This document shows positions 6,697 to 14,630 of a stretch of 64,000 nt of DNA, one piece after another. Position numbers and translations under genes: made by a program. The notes beneath the pieces are model-generated. The model did not search any database. It had not been told where the DNA came from and saw only the letters and a program-made list of their open reading frames with translations. This stretch comes from JADGHX01 sp963837755 (GTDB taxonomy: Bacteria; Pseudomonadota; Gammaproteobacteria; Steroidobacterales; Steroidobacteraceae), in NCBI GenBank assembly GCA_963837755.1, contig CAWIOP010000004.1:310001-374000 (forward strand), in the 5' to 3' direction. Within the stretch, counting starts at the first letter, position 1, and every line of letters starts with the position of its first letter.

Positions 6697-9021
6697 ATGG
6701 TCGGAGAGACATCCTGTTTCAGGGCAATCGTGTGCCGAACAGAGGACGAATATCTGAGGATGTGCTCAGATCGAAATCGTCTGCCAAGTGACGTTCCGTT
6801 TATCGATGAGGAAGGACGAAGTTCGTCGATGCTTCGCATCGGCGAACTGGTTGTTGTTCCGTATCAACGGTATGAGTCGACAATCGCCTTGGATGCGGCG
6901 GGAGTTGATGTAGGCAAGTCAAGCGAAGAAGACGAGAGATCGCGAACGGCTGACCGCGTTGTGCTTTCGAGCACTGGGACTTCGAAGTACGCAGCGTCTG
7001 TGCTTGCAAGAGCGACCGGGGCGCGGCTGGTTATAGTTTCGTCGGAAACCTTGCTTGAGCGCGCATGTGAGCTTGCGCAAAAATCTCCGGTGACAATCGC
7101 CCTGTCCCTGGATGAGGCGACGGACCGACTGCTTTGCGGCCTTCTGGAACAGATGCGAGTGAGCCTAGATGGGACGCGTCCGTGGGCCCAGCTTCCGGAG
7201 TTCTCGCTCGTGGTTGCACGGAATCTCGCGGCTTTGTCATGGGTGGTCGCAAAGATAGCCCTCCGGCCAACAGATCGTAGCCACTCAAAGGAGGAAGTCA
7301 GATTAGTCAAATTCAATGGAATGAGGGACTATTGCACGATTACTGAAGCCCGCAGTGGTAGCGCCGGTATTCAAGTTGGTAGAAGGCGGGCGACATCACC
7401 AGACGTACTCGACGCGCTCACACGTGCTGCGTCGGCGATGGCGCACTCGGGACACGGAAGTGATGCTTGTTCGAACGCCGGTAGTGGCGTTTGGTTGTGC
7501 GGGCGCCGTATAGCGGAGGGCAGCCCGACGTCGCACGGGCGCGGGGTGCTCGCCTGTGGCTTAGGTCAGCCCTGCCTTCAAGGGCCTTACCCGTTGCGAC
7601 TCAGCTTGGTAACCGCGAAAGTTCTTATGCTGTGCTCGTGTAGTAGCCTGCGACTGGCGGACAGCGGCCTTAGTTCGGACTTTAACCTTGGACTCGAATT
7701 TCTCGACGGCGTCGGGCGCGCCTATGTGGGAACCGTGCGATTTCAGGTGCCAGGGGCCGCGCCAGACGTATTCTTGTGCGGACTTGCTGCGGGTCTAACG
7801 GTGGCTCAATCGACAAATCTGGCTAACGGATATGTATGCCAATCGCGCTTGGACGCTCCAGCGTTTATTAGTGTCGGTGACCCTGATGATTCAATTGCCG
7901 AGCACACGCGCATTGATGCAGTGACACCGCAAGGCATGAGCACATCGGATGTGCTGATCGGCCAGCGCGTAAAAGTAGCTTCGGGACGCGGCGTAGAATC
8001 GAATCTAGTTACTTTTCTTTTTTCACACGAGGATGTGCTGCGAGCGGCACAAGATGATGTCTTGGCATTTTCCGTTGAATCCAGCGGTGCTGGAGAGCCG
8101 ATCAGGTGGTTCTATCGCATTGAGAGCCGAGAACTAGCAACGTCATCAGAGAATCGTGCGGAGAGCCTTCAAGTACGTGTCTTCTTTTTCCGGTTTCCGG
8201 AGCCGTTCAAAGAGCTTTCCGTCACACCATGCAATACGGGAGAGATATCCCGCGGCTACTTGGCGTCGATGGGAATACTACTGAGGTGGATCGAGATCCT
8301 CAGACTCAGCGGTTTAGAGGAAGACAACAACAGTCTTGTGAAAGAGCTCAGCGCGGCATGCCGGGCGGGAACAGAATACGTGTCACATATCCCACACGCG
8401 CTGAGACATTCCGGCGCGACCGTCGATTCAATACATCGTCAACGGCGCGAGACTTTGAAACTTGCCGATAGAGCGGCGCACGCCTCTTTGAAACTGCTAG
8501 TTCCGGAGCTTACGCGGCCGTGGCTTCTAACCAATAGCTTTGACGACACCTATCCGCTCGATGAGTCAACTGCGAGCAAATGCCCTTACTGCGATGGGCC
8601 CGCGATTCGACAGATCGGCCGCAACCGCGTGCACGGAGCGCGTCGAATACTCGACATTTGCTATCGCTGCGGAACATTTCTTGACATAGCTGAAGACGAT
8701 TCCATCTCTCAAATAACGATAGAAGTGGCTAATGAGATCTTGGCCGGTGCATCGTTTGCCGGCGTGGTTCGGGTGCGGCCGAATGGCCGTGCTGAGAGCA
8801 ATAGCTCTGTTTCTGTCCGCACCAGGATATTCGTTCCGGGCCATCCCGGCCTGAGCCCGTGGAATGAGAAGCTCTCACACGAGATCGGGACAAGCGAGCT
8901 GAAATTTCCGTTTGAGTTTGAACTGCCTCGTAACCTTCTCCCAAATCAATGCGACATCAAGTGTCTTGTCGTATCGAGGGAGGGGATTTCCTTTGGCCGT
9001 CGGCCTTTTGTGGTGACGTAG
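6697..9021 (+). CDS. Large protein of unknown function with zinc ribbon and possible cysteine-protease-like core
   Basis: A 774-residue protein that I do not recognise. Residues 90-210 form alternating hydrophobic strands and helices (VVLSSTGTS, ARLVIVSSETLLERA, VVARNLAALSWVVAKIA). Residues 270-385 include PTSHGRGVLACG, then KVLMLCSCSSLRLAD, then LEFLDGVGRAYVGTVRF and GLAAGLTVAQS. This order of a His-Gly, a strand ending in Cys, and a strand before an Arg resembles the CHAT/gingipain-like caspase fold, but that is only a pattern judgement. A treble-clef or ribbon site CPYC (about 629) with CYRCG (about 655) follows, then a beta-rich C-terminal domain. There is no signal peptide or membrane segment. 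It sits between IS relics, has lower GC than its surroundings and is probably acquired cargo. Confidence 0.7.
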   Translation: MVGETSCFRAIVCRTEDEYLRMCSDRNRLPSDVPFIDEEGRSSSMLRIGELVVVPYQRYESTIALDAAGVDVGKSSEEDERSRTADRVVLSSTGTSKYAASVLARATGARLVIVSSETLLERACELAQKSPVTIALSLDEATDRLLCGLLEQMRVSLDGTRPWAQLPEFSLVVARNLAALSWVVAKIALRPTDRSHSKEEVRLVKFNGMRDYCTITEARSGSAGIQVGRRRATSPDVLDALTRAASAMAHSGHGSDACSNAGSGVWLCGRRIAEGSPTSHGRGVLACGLGQPCLQGPYPLRLSLVTAKVLMLCSCSSLRLADSGLSSDFNLGLEFLDGVGRAYVGTVRFQVPGAAPDVFLCGLAAGLTVAQSTNLANGYVCQSRLDAPAFISVGDPDDSIAEHTRIDAVTPQGMSTSDVLIGQRVKVASGRGVESNLVTFLFSHEDVLRAAQDDVLAFSVESSGAGEPIRWFYRIESRELATSSENRAESLQVRVFFFRFPEPFKELSVTPCNTGEISRGYLASMGILLRWIEILRLSGLEEDNNSLVKELSAACRAGTEYVSHIPHALRHSGATVDSIHRQRRETLKLADRAAHASLKLLVPELTRPWLLTNSFDDTYPLDESTASKCPYCDGPAIRQIGRNRVHGARRILDICYRCGTFLDIAEDDSISQITIEVANEILAGASFAGVVRVRPNGRAESNSSVSVRTRIFVPGHPGLSPWNEKLSHEIGTSELKFPFEFELPRNLLPNQCDIKCLVVSREGISFGRRPFVVT

Positions 9022-9084
9022 GTTGTGGAGTGCAATAAGCGTGTGTTCGGCCGGAACGTGTCAATGACATTGAGACACCTGGGT

Positions 9085-9679
9085 TCAAAAGATTAGTGAG
9101 CAACCGGGTGTAGCGATGATCGATACGGCGTCCTTTTTGGGAGGATTGATCCACGCGGCGGTGGGCAGCACCGGCGGGGACGGCGCGACATGCTTGAAGC
9201 GGTTCGGATTCGCCGCGAACGCGGTGTCGAGCGTGACGGCCCGCTGCCGGGTGAGTTCGGTTGCGCGACCGTAGTGCACGGCCTCGGGCGTCATGAACGC
9301 GATGCCCGAGTGACGATGGACCGTGTTGTACCAATGGAAGAACTGCTGGCAGTAGGCGCGAGCGTCCTCGATGGAGCCGAAGCGCTCGGGAAAGTCGGGC
9401 CGGTACTTCAGCGTTTTGAACTGGGCCTCCGAATACGGATTGTCATCCGAGACGTGAGGGCGGCTGTGTGATTTGGCGACATCCAGGTCGATGAGCAGCG
9501 AGGCGAGAGGTTTGGAGCGCATGCTGGTGCCGCGATCGGCATGCAGCGTGAGGGTGCCTGGGGCGATGTTCTGTTTCTCGATGGTGTCGCCGATGAGCTG
9601 TTCGGCGAGCTCGCCCGATTCACGCGCGGCGATCATCCAGCCCACGACGTAGCGGCTGAAGATGTCCATGATCACGTAC
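9085..9679 (-). pseudogene. IS3 OrfB transposase, C-terminal part
   Basis: This is the rve integrase core and tail of IS3 OrfB, resuming at YVIMDIFSRYVVGW. The second catalytic Asp is in LTLHADRGTSM and the Glu in NPYSEAQFKTLKY. FHWYNTVHRHSGIAFMTPEAVHYG is the family-typical end. The first catalytic Asp (WSWDITKL) is in the separated 5' part at 13103-13542. The open frame extends upstream to 9810 only by reading through RIT-end sequence, and those residues are not part of the transposase. Confidence 0.85.
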
Positions 9680-9711
9680 AGATGGTCATGCCGCATGCGG
9701 CATGACCATCT
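9680..9711. repeat. Perfect 32-bp palindrome at the left RIT 2 junction
   Basis: The half-site AGATGGTCATGCCGCA is followed immediately by its exact reverse complement, with no spacer. The outer 6 bp, AGATGG, recurs at the other RIT boundary (13097-13102), and the restored orfB carries it once, so it may be a target duplication. The half-site shares ATGG, one base, then CATG with the palindrome at the RIT 3 junction (29198-29229). Confidence 0.9.
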
Positions 9712-9806
9712 CCATGCCGCGCCGGAAATTATGCCGAGCGGCGCGGCTTTTCTCCGCTCAGCGCGCTGATTTTCAGCCATCGCGCTCGGCATAATTTCTC
9801 GTCCCC

Positions 9807-10805
9807 TCACAGCTCGTTGAGGAACTGAAGCAAGCGATCGTCGGGTCGGAAGCGACCTACGCGACTATTCAGCGGCACTGTTTTGGCAAGCGCCGCTTCC
9901 TTTAAGGCGATATGTGCGTCCAGATACTTCTGCGTTGTTTCGATCGACTCGTGGCCCAACCAGAGTGCGATGACCGACAGCTCAACGCCTGCCTGAAGAA
10001 GTTCCATGGCCGCGGTGTGTCTTGCCACGTGAGGCGAAACGCGCTTGGTACGCAGGGTTGTGCAGGTGCGCCGTGCGATCTCAGTGTACTTGGCGAACAG
10101 ATACTGGACGGCGTCGGCGCTCATGCGCTCACCGTGAACGGTGGAGAACAGGAACTCACACTGACGGGGAGCCGGCACCCTGATCCAGGCTTTCAGCTCC
10201 CTCACCGTTTTCGCAGTCAGCGGCGTGCAACGCTCTTTGCGCCCTTTTCCCAGGCATCGGATGTGCGCACCGGTCTCAAGCACCACGTCGTGTCTGCGCA
10301 AGGCCGTTATCTCGGACACTCGCATGCCGGTCTGAAAGGCGACGAGTAGCAGCGCGTGATCGCGCCGCCCGTTCCACGTTGCAATATCTGGCGCGGCGAG
10401 CAGCGCCTCCATCTCCGGCCGAGTCAGAAAGCCCACGATTGTGCGATCGTACCGTTTTGCCGGGATGGCCAGGATCTGCTGGATGCGCCCTGCATGCATC
10501 GGCTCGTAGTAGAGGGCATAGCGAAAGAATGAACGCAGGGCACTTAAGCGCAGATTGCGGCTGCGCGCGCCGATGCCTCGACTCTGCTGCAGGTCTGTCA
10601 GGAACGACTCGACCAGGTCGACGCGGATATCTGCGAACGTCAAATCGGAGGGTGATTTCTGAGTTCGCCTGCGCAAGAAATGAAGAAAAAGCCGGAACGT
10701 GTCCCGATATGAAGCGATCGTGTGCGGACTGGCCTGCCTGTGCGTGATGAGCCGCTGAGTGAAGAAGCGTTCCACCAGCGGCGCAAAGCTTGCTTGGGAG
10801 TTCAT
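9807..10805 (-). CDS. Tyrosine recombinase RitC of RIT 2
   Basis: A 332-residue tyrosine recombinase. The catalytic set is visible: Arg in TGMRVSEITAL, Lys in GKGRKERCTPL, HxxR in HVARHTAAM, His in LGHESIETT and Tyr in QKYLDAH. The SAM-like N-terminus starts MNSQASFAPLVERFF. The start at 10805 overlaps the ritB stop (ATGA); the open frame runs on upstream to 10964, but that part overlaps ritB and is not coding. It is a close relative of the recombinase at 44-1042, with matching length and motifs. Confidence 0.9.
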   Translation of the reverse strand: MNSQASFAPLVERFFTQRLITHRQASPHTIASYRDTFRLFLHFLRRRTQKSPSDLTFADIRVDLVESFLTDLQQSRGIGARSRNLRLSALRSFFRYALYYEPMHAGRIQQILAIPAKRYDRTIVGFLTRPEMEALLAAPDIATWNGRRDHALLLVAFQTGMRVSEITALRRHDVVLETGAHIRCLGKGRKERCTPLTAKTVRELKAWIRVPAPRQCEFLFSTVHGERMSADAVQYLFAKYTEIARRTCTTLRTKRVSPHVARHTAAMELLQAGVELSVIALWLGHESIETTQKYLDAHIALKEAALAKTVPLNSRVGRFRPDDRLLQFLNEL

Positions 10806-11734
10806 GGGAACTTCTCCCATCGGCGCTCCAATCGCCGCATGGCCTGCCCCATCAGCTCCGGATGGCACGACAGGTACCAGTAGGTGGAGGAGATGCTGAC
10901 GTGCCCCAGGAACGTGGAGAGCACGGGCAGCTGACGCTCGACATCCTGGCCTGCGCGATACCATCTCAACAGCGTCTGTGTCGCGAAGCGATGTCTGAAG
11001 TGATGCAGGGTGGGTTCATCACAATGTTCGGTCGCATGTAATCCGACTCGACGGCGAAGAAGGCGAAATGTCTTCATAGCGGCACCGACTGACAGCGGCC
11101 CGCCCCGTGAGGACACAAAGAAACGGGCTGTCGACTCAGCGCCTATGAACGCGCGGCGTTGTCGGGCGTATCGGCGCAGAGCGCGACTCGCAGAGGCATG
11201 CAGAGGAACGAGCCGTGTTTTGCCAAACTTGGTTTTGCGAATAGTTAGCAGGCCCTGCTGCAAGTCGACGTCTTGCGACGTAAGGCTCAATACTTCACTG
11301 ATCCTCAATCCCGTGACGGCAAGCAAGCCTAACAAGGTCACGTACGTGGAGCCTCGCAAGCCGCCCGCCGGACGCAAATCCTTAGCGGCAATCAGCAACC
11401 GCTCGATGTCTTGCTCGGAATACAGATACGGACGGGCTCGACGGGGGCGATAGGGGAAAAGATCGGACGGTGGAATCTGCGTTCGAGGGTCCGTGGCACA
11501 GTGGTGACGGGCGAAGCAGCGCACCGCGATGAGCCGCTGTGCCAAGTACGACGGACGCGCGTGCTGGGGTCGCAAGGCCCACTGCAATGCTCGCTCGGCC
11601 GTAATGAACGACGCTCCACAATCTTCCATGAAGGAGGCAAACGAGCGCAGCGAAAACTGCTGCCGGTCCAGTTTGAAGCCCAACTGGCGGCGCAAGGCGA
11701 TGTACTCTTCGATGGCCTGCCGAAGGGAGCTCAT
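10802..11734 (-). CDS. Tyrosine recombinase RitB of RIT 2
   Basis: A 310-residue tyrosine recombinase starting MSSLRQAIEEYIALRRQLGF at 11734, inside the ritA stop (ATGA). Catalytic residues: Arg in TGLRISEVLSL, Lys in KTKFGKTRLVPL, HxxR in HHFRHRFATQ, His in LGHVSISST and Tyr in YWYLS. The frame is open to 12103 upstream, but that region is ritA in another frame. It is shorter than the RIT 3 RitB (455 residues), which has an added N-terminal domain. Confidence 0.9.
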   Translation of the reverse strand: MSSLRQAIEEYIALRRQLGFKLDRQQFSLRSFASFMEDCGASFITAERALQWALRPQHARPSYLAQRLIAVRCFARHHCATDPRTQIPPSDLFPYRPRRARPYLYSEQDIERLLIAAKDLRPAGGLRGSTYVTLLGLLAVTGLRISEVLSLTSQDVDLQQGLLTIRKTKFGKTRLVPLHASASRALRRYARQRRAFIGAESTARFFVSSRGGPLSVGAAMKTFRLLRRRVGLHATEHCDEPTLHHFRHRFATQTLLRWYRAGQDVERQLPVLSTFLGHVSISSTYWYLSCHPELMGQAMRRLERRWEKFP

Positions 11735-12972
11735 CTCGCACCTCCGGGCCACGGCATCGCCAGTCGTCGCAGCGCCGTCAGATCGACTTTTGCGTAGATC
11801 CGAGTCGTGTCGGGATGCTGATGACGTAGAAGCCGACCGATCTCGGCCAAGGACGCCCCTCGCCGCAGCATCTCGGTCGCCAACGCGTGACGAAAAATAT
11901 GCCCTGCGGCACGTGGGTGGACGATCCGCGCACGAGCCAAAGCGCGCGAGGCGATCGTCGAGATCCGGCTCGCACCGCGAAATCCCCGCCAAGGTGCTTT
12001 GGTACAAACGAAAATGTGGCGATCGGGACAGCGCGGACGGCCGTGTTCCAGATAGTCCACGATCGCCTCGCCGACATCCTGCGGCAGCGGCATCTGTGAC
12101 CACCGTCCGCCTTTGCCGCGTATTGTGAGAATCCCATCCTGCCAGTTGATCGAATCGAGCGTCAGCGCGGCCACTTCGCCGATGCGCAGTCCGAGTCGGG
12201 CAAGCAACAGTAGCATCGCGTAGTCGCGCCGGCCGGCGGCGGATCCACGGTCACACAGCCGGAGAACACGTTTGACTTGATCAGGGCGCAAGAACGCGGG
12301 CAGTTTGGCCAGAGACCAATGCGCTATCTTCGGTATGCAGGCGGTGAGTTCGATGGTGATCAAGCCGCGCAATCGTAGATATTGCAGAAAGGAGCGCAGC
12401 GCCGTCACCACCTGCTGAGCGCGGCTGGAGCTGTATCCGCGAGTGTGACGCCGGATAAATCCGGTGATGTCCGCGCCGACCAGTTGGTCAAAACGCAGGG
12501 GACCGTTCCCGAAGCACTCTTGCAGGAACCGTGAAATATGCCGCAGGTAGCACACCGGCGTGGAAGGCCTCAGTCCCTGATCTTGCAGCAGGTGCTCGGA
12601 GAAGTCCTTTTCCACGCGTTCGCGCTCGCTGAGCGCAGATGATCGGGCCGAGGGCTCCGTGACATGCTTCTGGCGCAACAGATCGACCATCTGCCGCAAG
12701 GCCGCCGTGTCGCCCAACGGCCGACGGGCGGATCGCCCGCGATCGGCAAGGAAACGCTGCACGCGATCGCTATCAACAGCATCTGCGCCAATCTGGCGTT
12801 TAGCCAGCCAGCGACTGAAGTCAGCAACGACTCGAATCTTGCATCGGATCGAATGTCTCGCGTAGTTCTGCCCTTGAAGCTGCGCGATGAGCTCGTCGAT
12901 ATGCGGACCCAGCGGTCCCGCGTACATGCGTCGACGTGTGCTCGCAAACGCGAAGAATGCTGCCGTACTCAT
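11731..12972 (-). CDS. Tyrosine recombinase RitA of RIT 2
   Basis: A 413-residue tyrosine recombinase, first gene of the trio. The start MSTAAFFAFAS at 12972 is preceded by GGAGAAG at suitable spacing; an ATG six codons upstream (12990) is less well placed. Two N-terminal helical regions precede the catalytic domain, which has Arg in LGLRIGEVAAL, Lys in RGKGGRWSQMPL, HxxR in HIFRHALATEM, His in LRHQHPDTT (RHQH in place of the common LGH) and Tyr in IYAKVD. Confidence 0.9.
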   Translation of the reverse strand: MSTAAFFAFASTRRRMYAGPLGPHIDELIAQLQGQNYARHSIRCKIRVVADFSRWLAKRQIGADAVDSDRVQRFLADRGRSARRPLGDTAALRQMVDLLRQKHVTEPSARSSALSERERVEKDFSEHLLQDQGLRPSTPVCYLRHISRFLQECFGNGPLRFDQLVGADITGFIRRHTRGYSSSRAQQVVTALRSFLQYLRLRGLITIELTACIPKIAHWSLAKLPAFLRPDQVKRVLRLCDRGSAAGRRDYAMLLLLARLGLRIGEVAALTLDSINWQDGILTIRGKGGRWSQMPLPQDVGEAIVDYLEHGRPRCPDRHIFVCTKAPWRGFRGASRISTIASRALARARIVHPRAAGHIFRHALATEMLRRGASLAEIGRLLRHQHPDTTRIYAKVDLTALRRLAMPWPGGAR

Positions 12973-13012
12973 GACTTCTTCTCCGTTCAAGGCTGAAGGG
13001 AGAAGACAGGAA

Positions 13013-13102
13013 ACTATGCCGAGTGCGGCAGAGGCAAATCAGCGCGCTGAGCGGAGAACAGCCGCGCCGCTCGGCATAATTTCCGGCGCGGCATGGAGAT
13101 GG
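13013..13102. repeat. Right terminal inverted repeat of RIT 2
   Basis: Reverse-complementing this stretch gives CCATCTCCATGCCGCGCCGG, then AAATTATGCCGAG, and an inner inverted copy, matching 9706-9797 at the left end with scattered differences. Each end is therefore itself a pair of inverted arms about 55 bp apart. Confidence 0.85.
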
Positions 13103-13542
13103 AAGCAGGTCCACTTCGCCGGGCCCTTCAGCTTTGTTATATCCCACGACCACACCTCATTGGGCTGCACCGCGAGCAACTCAGGCTTCGCATAGACGGG
13201 GTGAATGCGCTGACGACGTCGCTCACCGGCCTGGTTCTGCGCGGCCAGCAGCCGATACATGGTGCGGATCGAGCCGTGATAGCGGCCTTCGTCGAGCAAG
13301 GTGGCAAAGACTGTGGCTGGAGCGACGTCTGCAAAGCGCTCGCTGTCGAGCACGCCCAGCAGCACATCCTGCTCGGCCGGCGTCAGTGACAAGGGTGGTC
13401 GGGGCCGCGGCCCCGGTACCGGCCGTGGTCGCCCGAGCAGACGTGCGCGCTCGCGATACACGCCGGAGCGATTCACCTGCAGCACCGCGCAGGCTGCGGC
13501 GACACCAATCTGCGGTCCCAGCTCGTGGAAGCCGGCACTCAT
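13103..13542 (-). pseudogene. IS3 OrfB transposase, N-terminal part
   Basis: OrfB begins MSAGFHELGPQIGVAAACAV at 13542, overlapping the OrfA stop by ATGA. It has the HTH_21 region (SLTPAEQDVLLGVLDSERF, then RYHGSIRTMYRLL) and reaches the first catalytic Asp in NEVWSWDITKLKGPAKW before the RIT junction. The C-terminal half is at 9085-9679. The open frame continues to 13039 only through RIT-end sequence. Confidence 0.85.
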
Positions 13543-14030
13543 TTCAGGTCGTCCGATTCGTCCGCCGTCGGAAGTCCGAGCAATGTGCAGAGTTTTTTTT
13601 GGACATCGATAATGGTGTGGGCGCGATCCAGCTTGCCGCGCAGTCGTACGTTCTCGCGCTCCAGCTGGTCAGCTCGGCGTGTCTCGGCCAGCACCGCATT
13701 GGGCTTCGGGCCGCGCTTCTTTGGCGCCAGCGCGTCACGCTCGGCCTGACCGCGCTGCTTACGCCAATTGGTCAGCATCGAGGAGTAGATGCCTTCACGG
13801 CGCATCAGCGCCCCGAGTTCCCCGGGCTTCGTGCAGCGATCGGCCTCGATCAGTATCCGGCGCTTCTCGGCACCGGAGAATCGACGCCGCTTTGCGGTCG
13901 CAGCAACCTCCGGATCGGGCGTCAGCGCACTCGAGGGCAGATCTCCGGCCGCCCTACGGGCGACCGTCGCATCTACGTGTTCAGAACCAATACCTTCAAC
14001 CATGAGAGCAGACTTCAACAATGCGGCCAT
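13539..14030 (-). CDS. IS3-family OrfA
   Basis: A 163-residue OrfA. The HTH_Tnp_1 region is around residues 48-85 (RRRFSGAEKRRILIEADRC, then MRREGIYSSMLTNWRKQR). A coiled-coil leucine-zipper follows at about 115-150 (ADQLERENVRLRGKLDRA), needed for OrfA-OrfB interaction. The N-terminal ~45 residues are longer than in many OrfA proteins, so the start may be internal. The stop overlaps the orfB start (ATGA), which suits coupled translation rather than the frameshift used by many IS3 elements. Confidence 0.85.
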   Translation of the reverse strand: MAALLKSALMVEGIGSEHVDATVARRAAGDLPSSALTPDPEVAATAKRRRFSGAEKRRILIEADRCTKPGELGALMRREGIYSSMLTNWRKQRGQAERDALAPKKRGPKPNAVLAETRRADQLERENVRLRGKLDRAHTIIDVQKKLCTLLGLPTADESDDLK

Positions 14031-14090
14031 GAGCGGGTCCTACCTGTACTCTAATTTGCCCGAGGTAGGTGTCTCTGTTCACATTGGCAC

Positions 14091-14630
14091 GGAGGGGGCC
14101 GACGACTCTGGCCGTCGGGGCAGGTGGCAATTTCGGCTTCGTAGCAGTCCTTTTTTGAAGCGATAATGTAGGAAATCGAGCCCTGCAGGCCTTTGGTTTC
14201 CTAGCGCTGACTAAGTAGAATATGTCAGCGGCTCTCTTGAGTAGCGACAGCGTGATCTGCCTCCCGCTGCGCCCTTCAGCGGGGCTCGCCCCCTCGCCTG
14301 TCAAGGCAATTGCTCTCCACCCGGGTGCCGCCAATATCCGGCCTTCTCGGGCGGCCCACTTTGAATCACGCCGCTATAACGGAAGTGGCCCCTCTTGACG
14401 TCTATACCTATCAGGACATTGCGCTACTGCGGGGCTTGGGTTTAGAGCATCTACGGCGATCTGCCCTTCCGCTGGCACGCGTTTGGCCTACTTCTAATTG
14501 TTCGATGAAGCGTTACAAGTTTGTATCGCTCACGGCTTCGAGTAGTGGGTTCGACAATAACTAAGGCTTGATGCCGACGTGTTCTGACGGATAAGGACTC
14601 AGTCTGAGTCGAGCCCGACATCAAATCGGG
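14091..14630. other. 540-bp intergenic region before the TonB receptor
   Basis: No convincing gene on either strand; short frames (for example 14310-14564) lack domains or ribosome-binding sites. It presumably holds the receptor's promoter. I saw no sigma or FecR gene beside this receptor. Confidence 0.4.

Larger units (their letters stand above)
9680..13102 (-). mobile_element. RIT element 2, complete (three tyrosine recombinases)
   Basis: Three tyrosine recombinase genes on the minus strand (ritA 12972, ritB 11734, ritC 10805), each starting inside the previous stop as ATGA, lie between long imperfect inverted repeats. Left 9706-9797 and right 13013-13102 both read CCATCTCCATGCCGCGCCGG from outside in, then GAAATTATGCCGAG. 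Each end contains an inner inverted copy (CTCGGCATAATTTC). The element is inserted in IS3 orfB, and a 32-bp palindrome marks the left junction. Confidence 0.9.
9059..14089 (-). mobile_element. IS3-family element interrupted by RIT 2
   Basis: The left end TGTCAATGACATTGAGACAC (from 9059) matches the reverse complement of the right end (TGCCAATGTGAACAGAGACA, ending 14089), with the TG...CA termini usual for IS3. Inside on the minus strand are OrfA (14030-13539) and OrfB. OrfB is split after KLKGPAKWTCFHL by the RIT element at 9680-13102 and resumes with YVIMDIFSRYVVGWM. Removing the RIT restores one continuous OrfB. No clear target duplication is visible. Confidence 0.85.

Noticed and set aside
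11735..12103. N-terminal extension of RitB in RIT 2
   Set aside because: It overlaps ritA in another frame. The ATGA overlap at 11731-11734 and the family N-terminus place the start at 11734.
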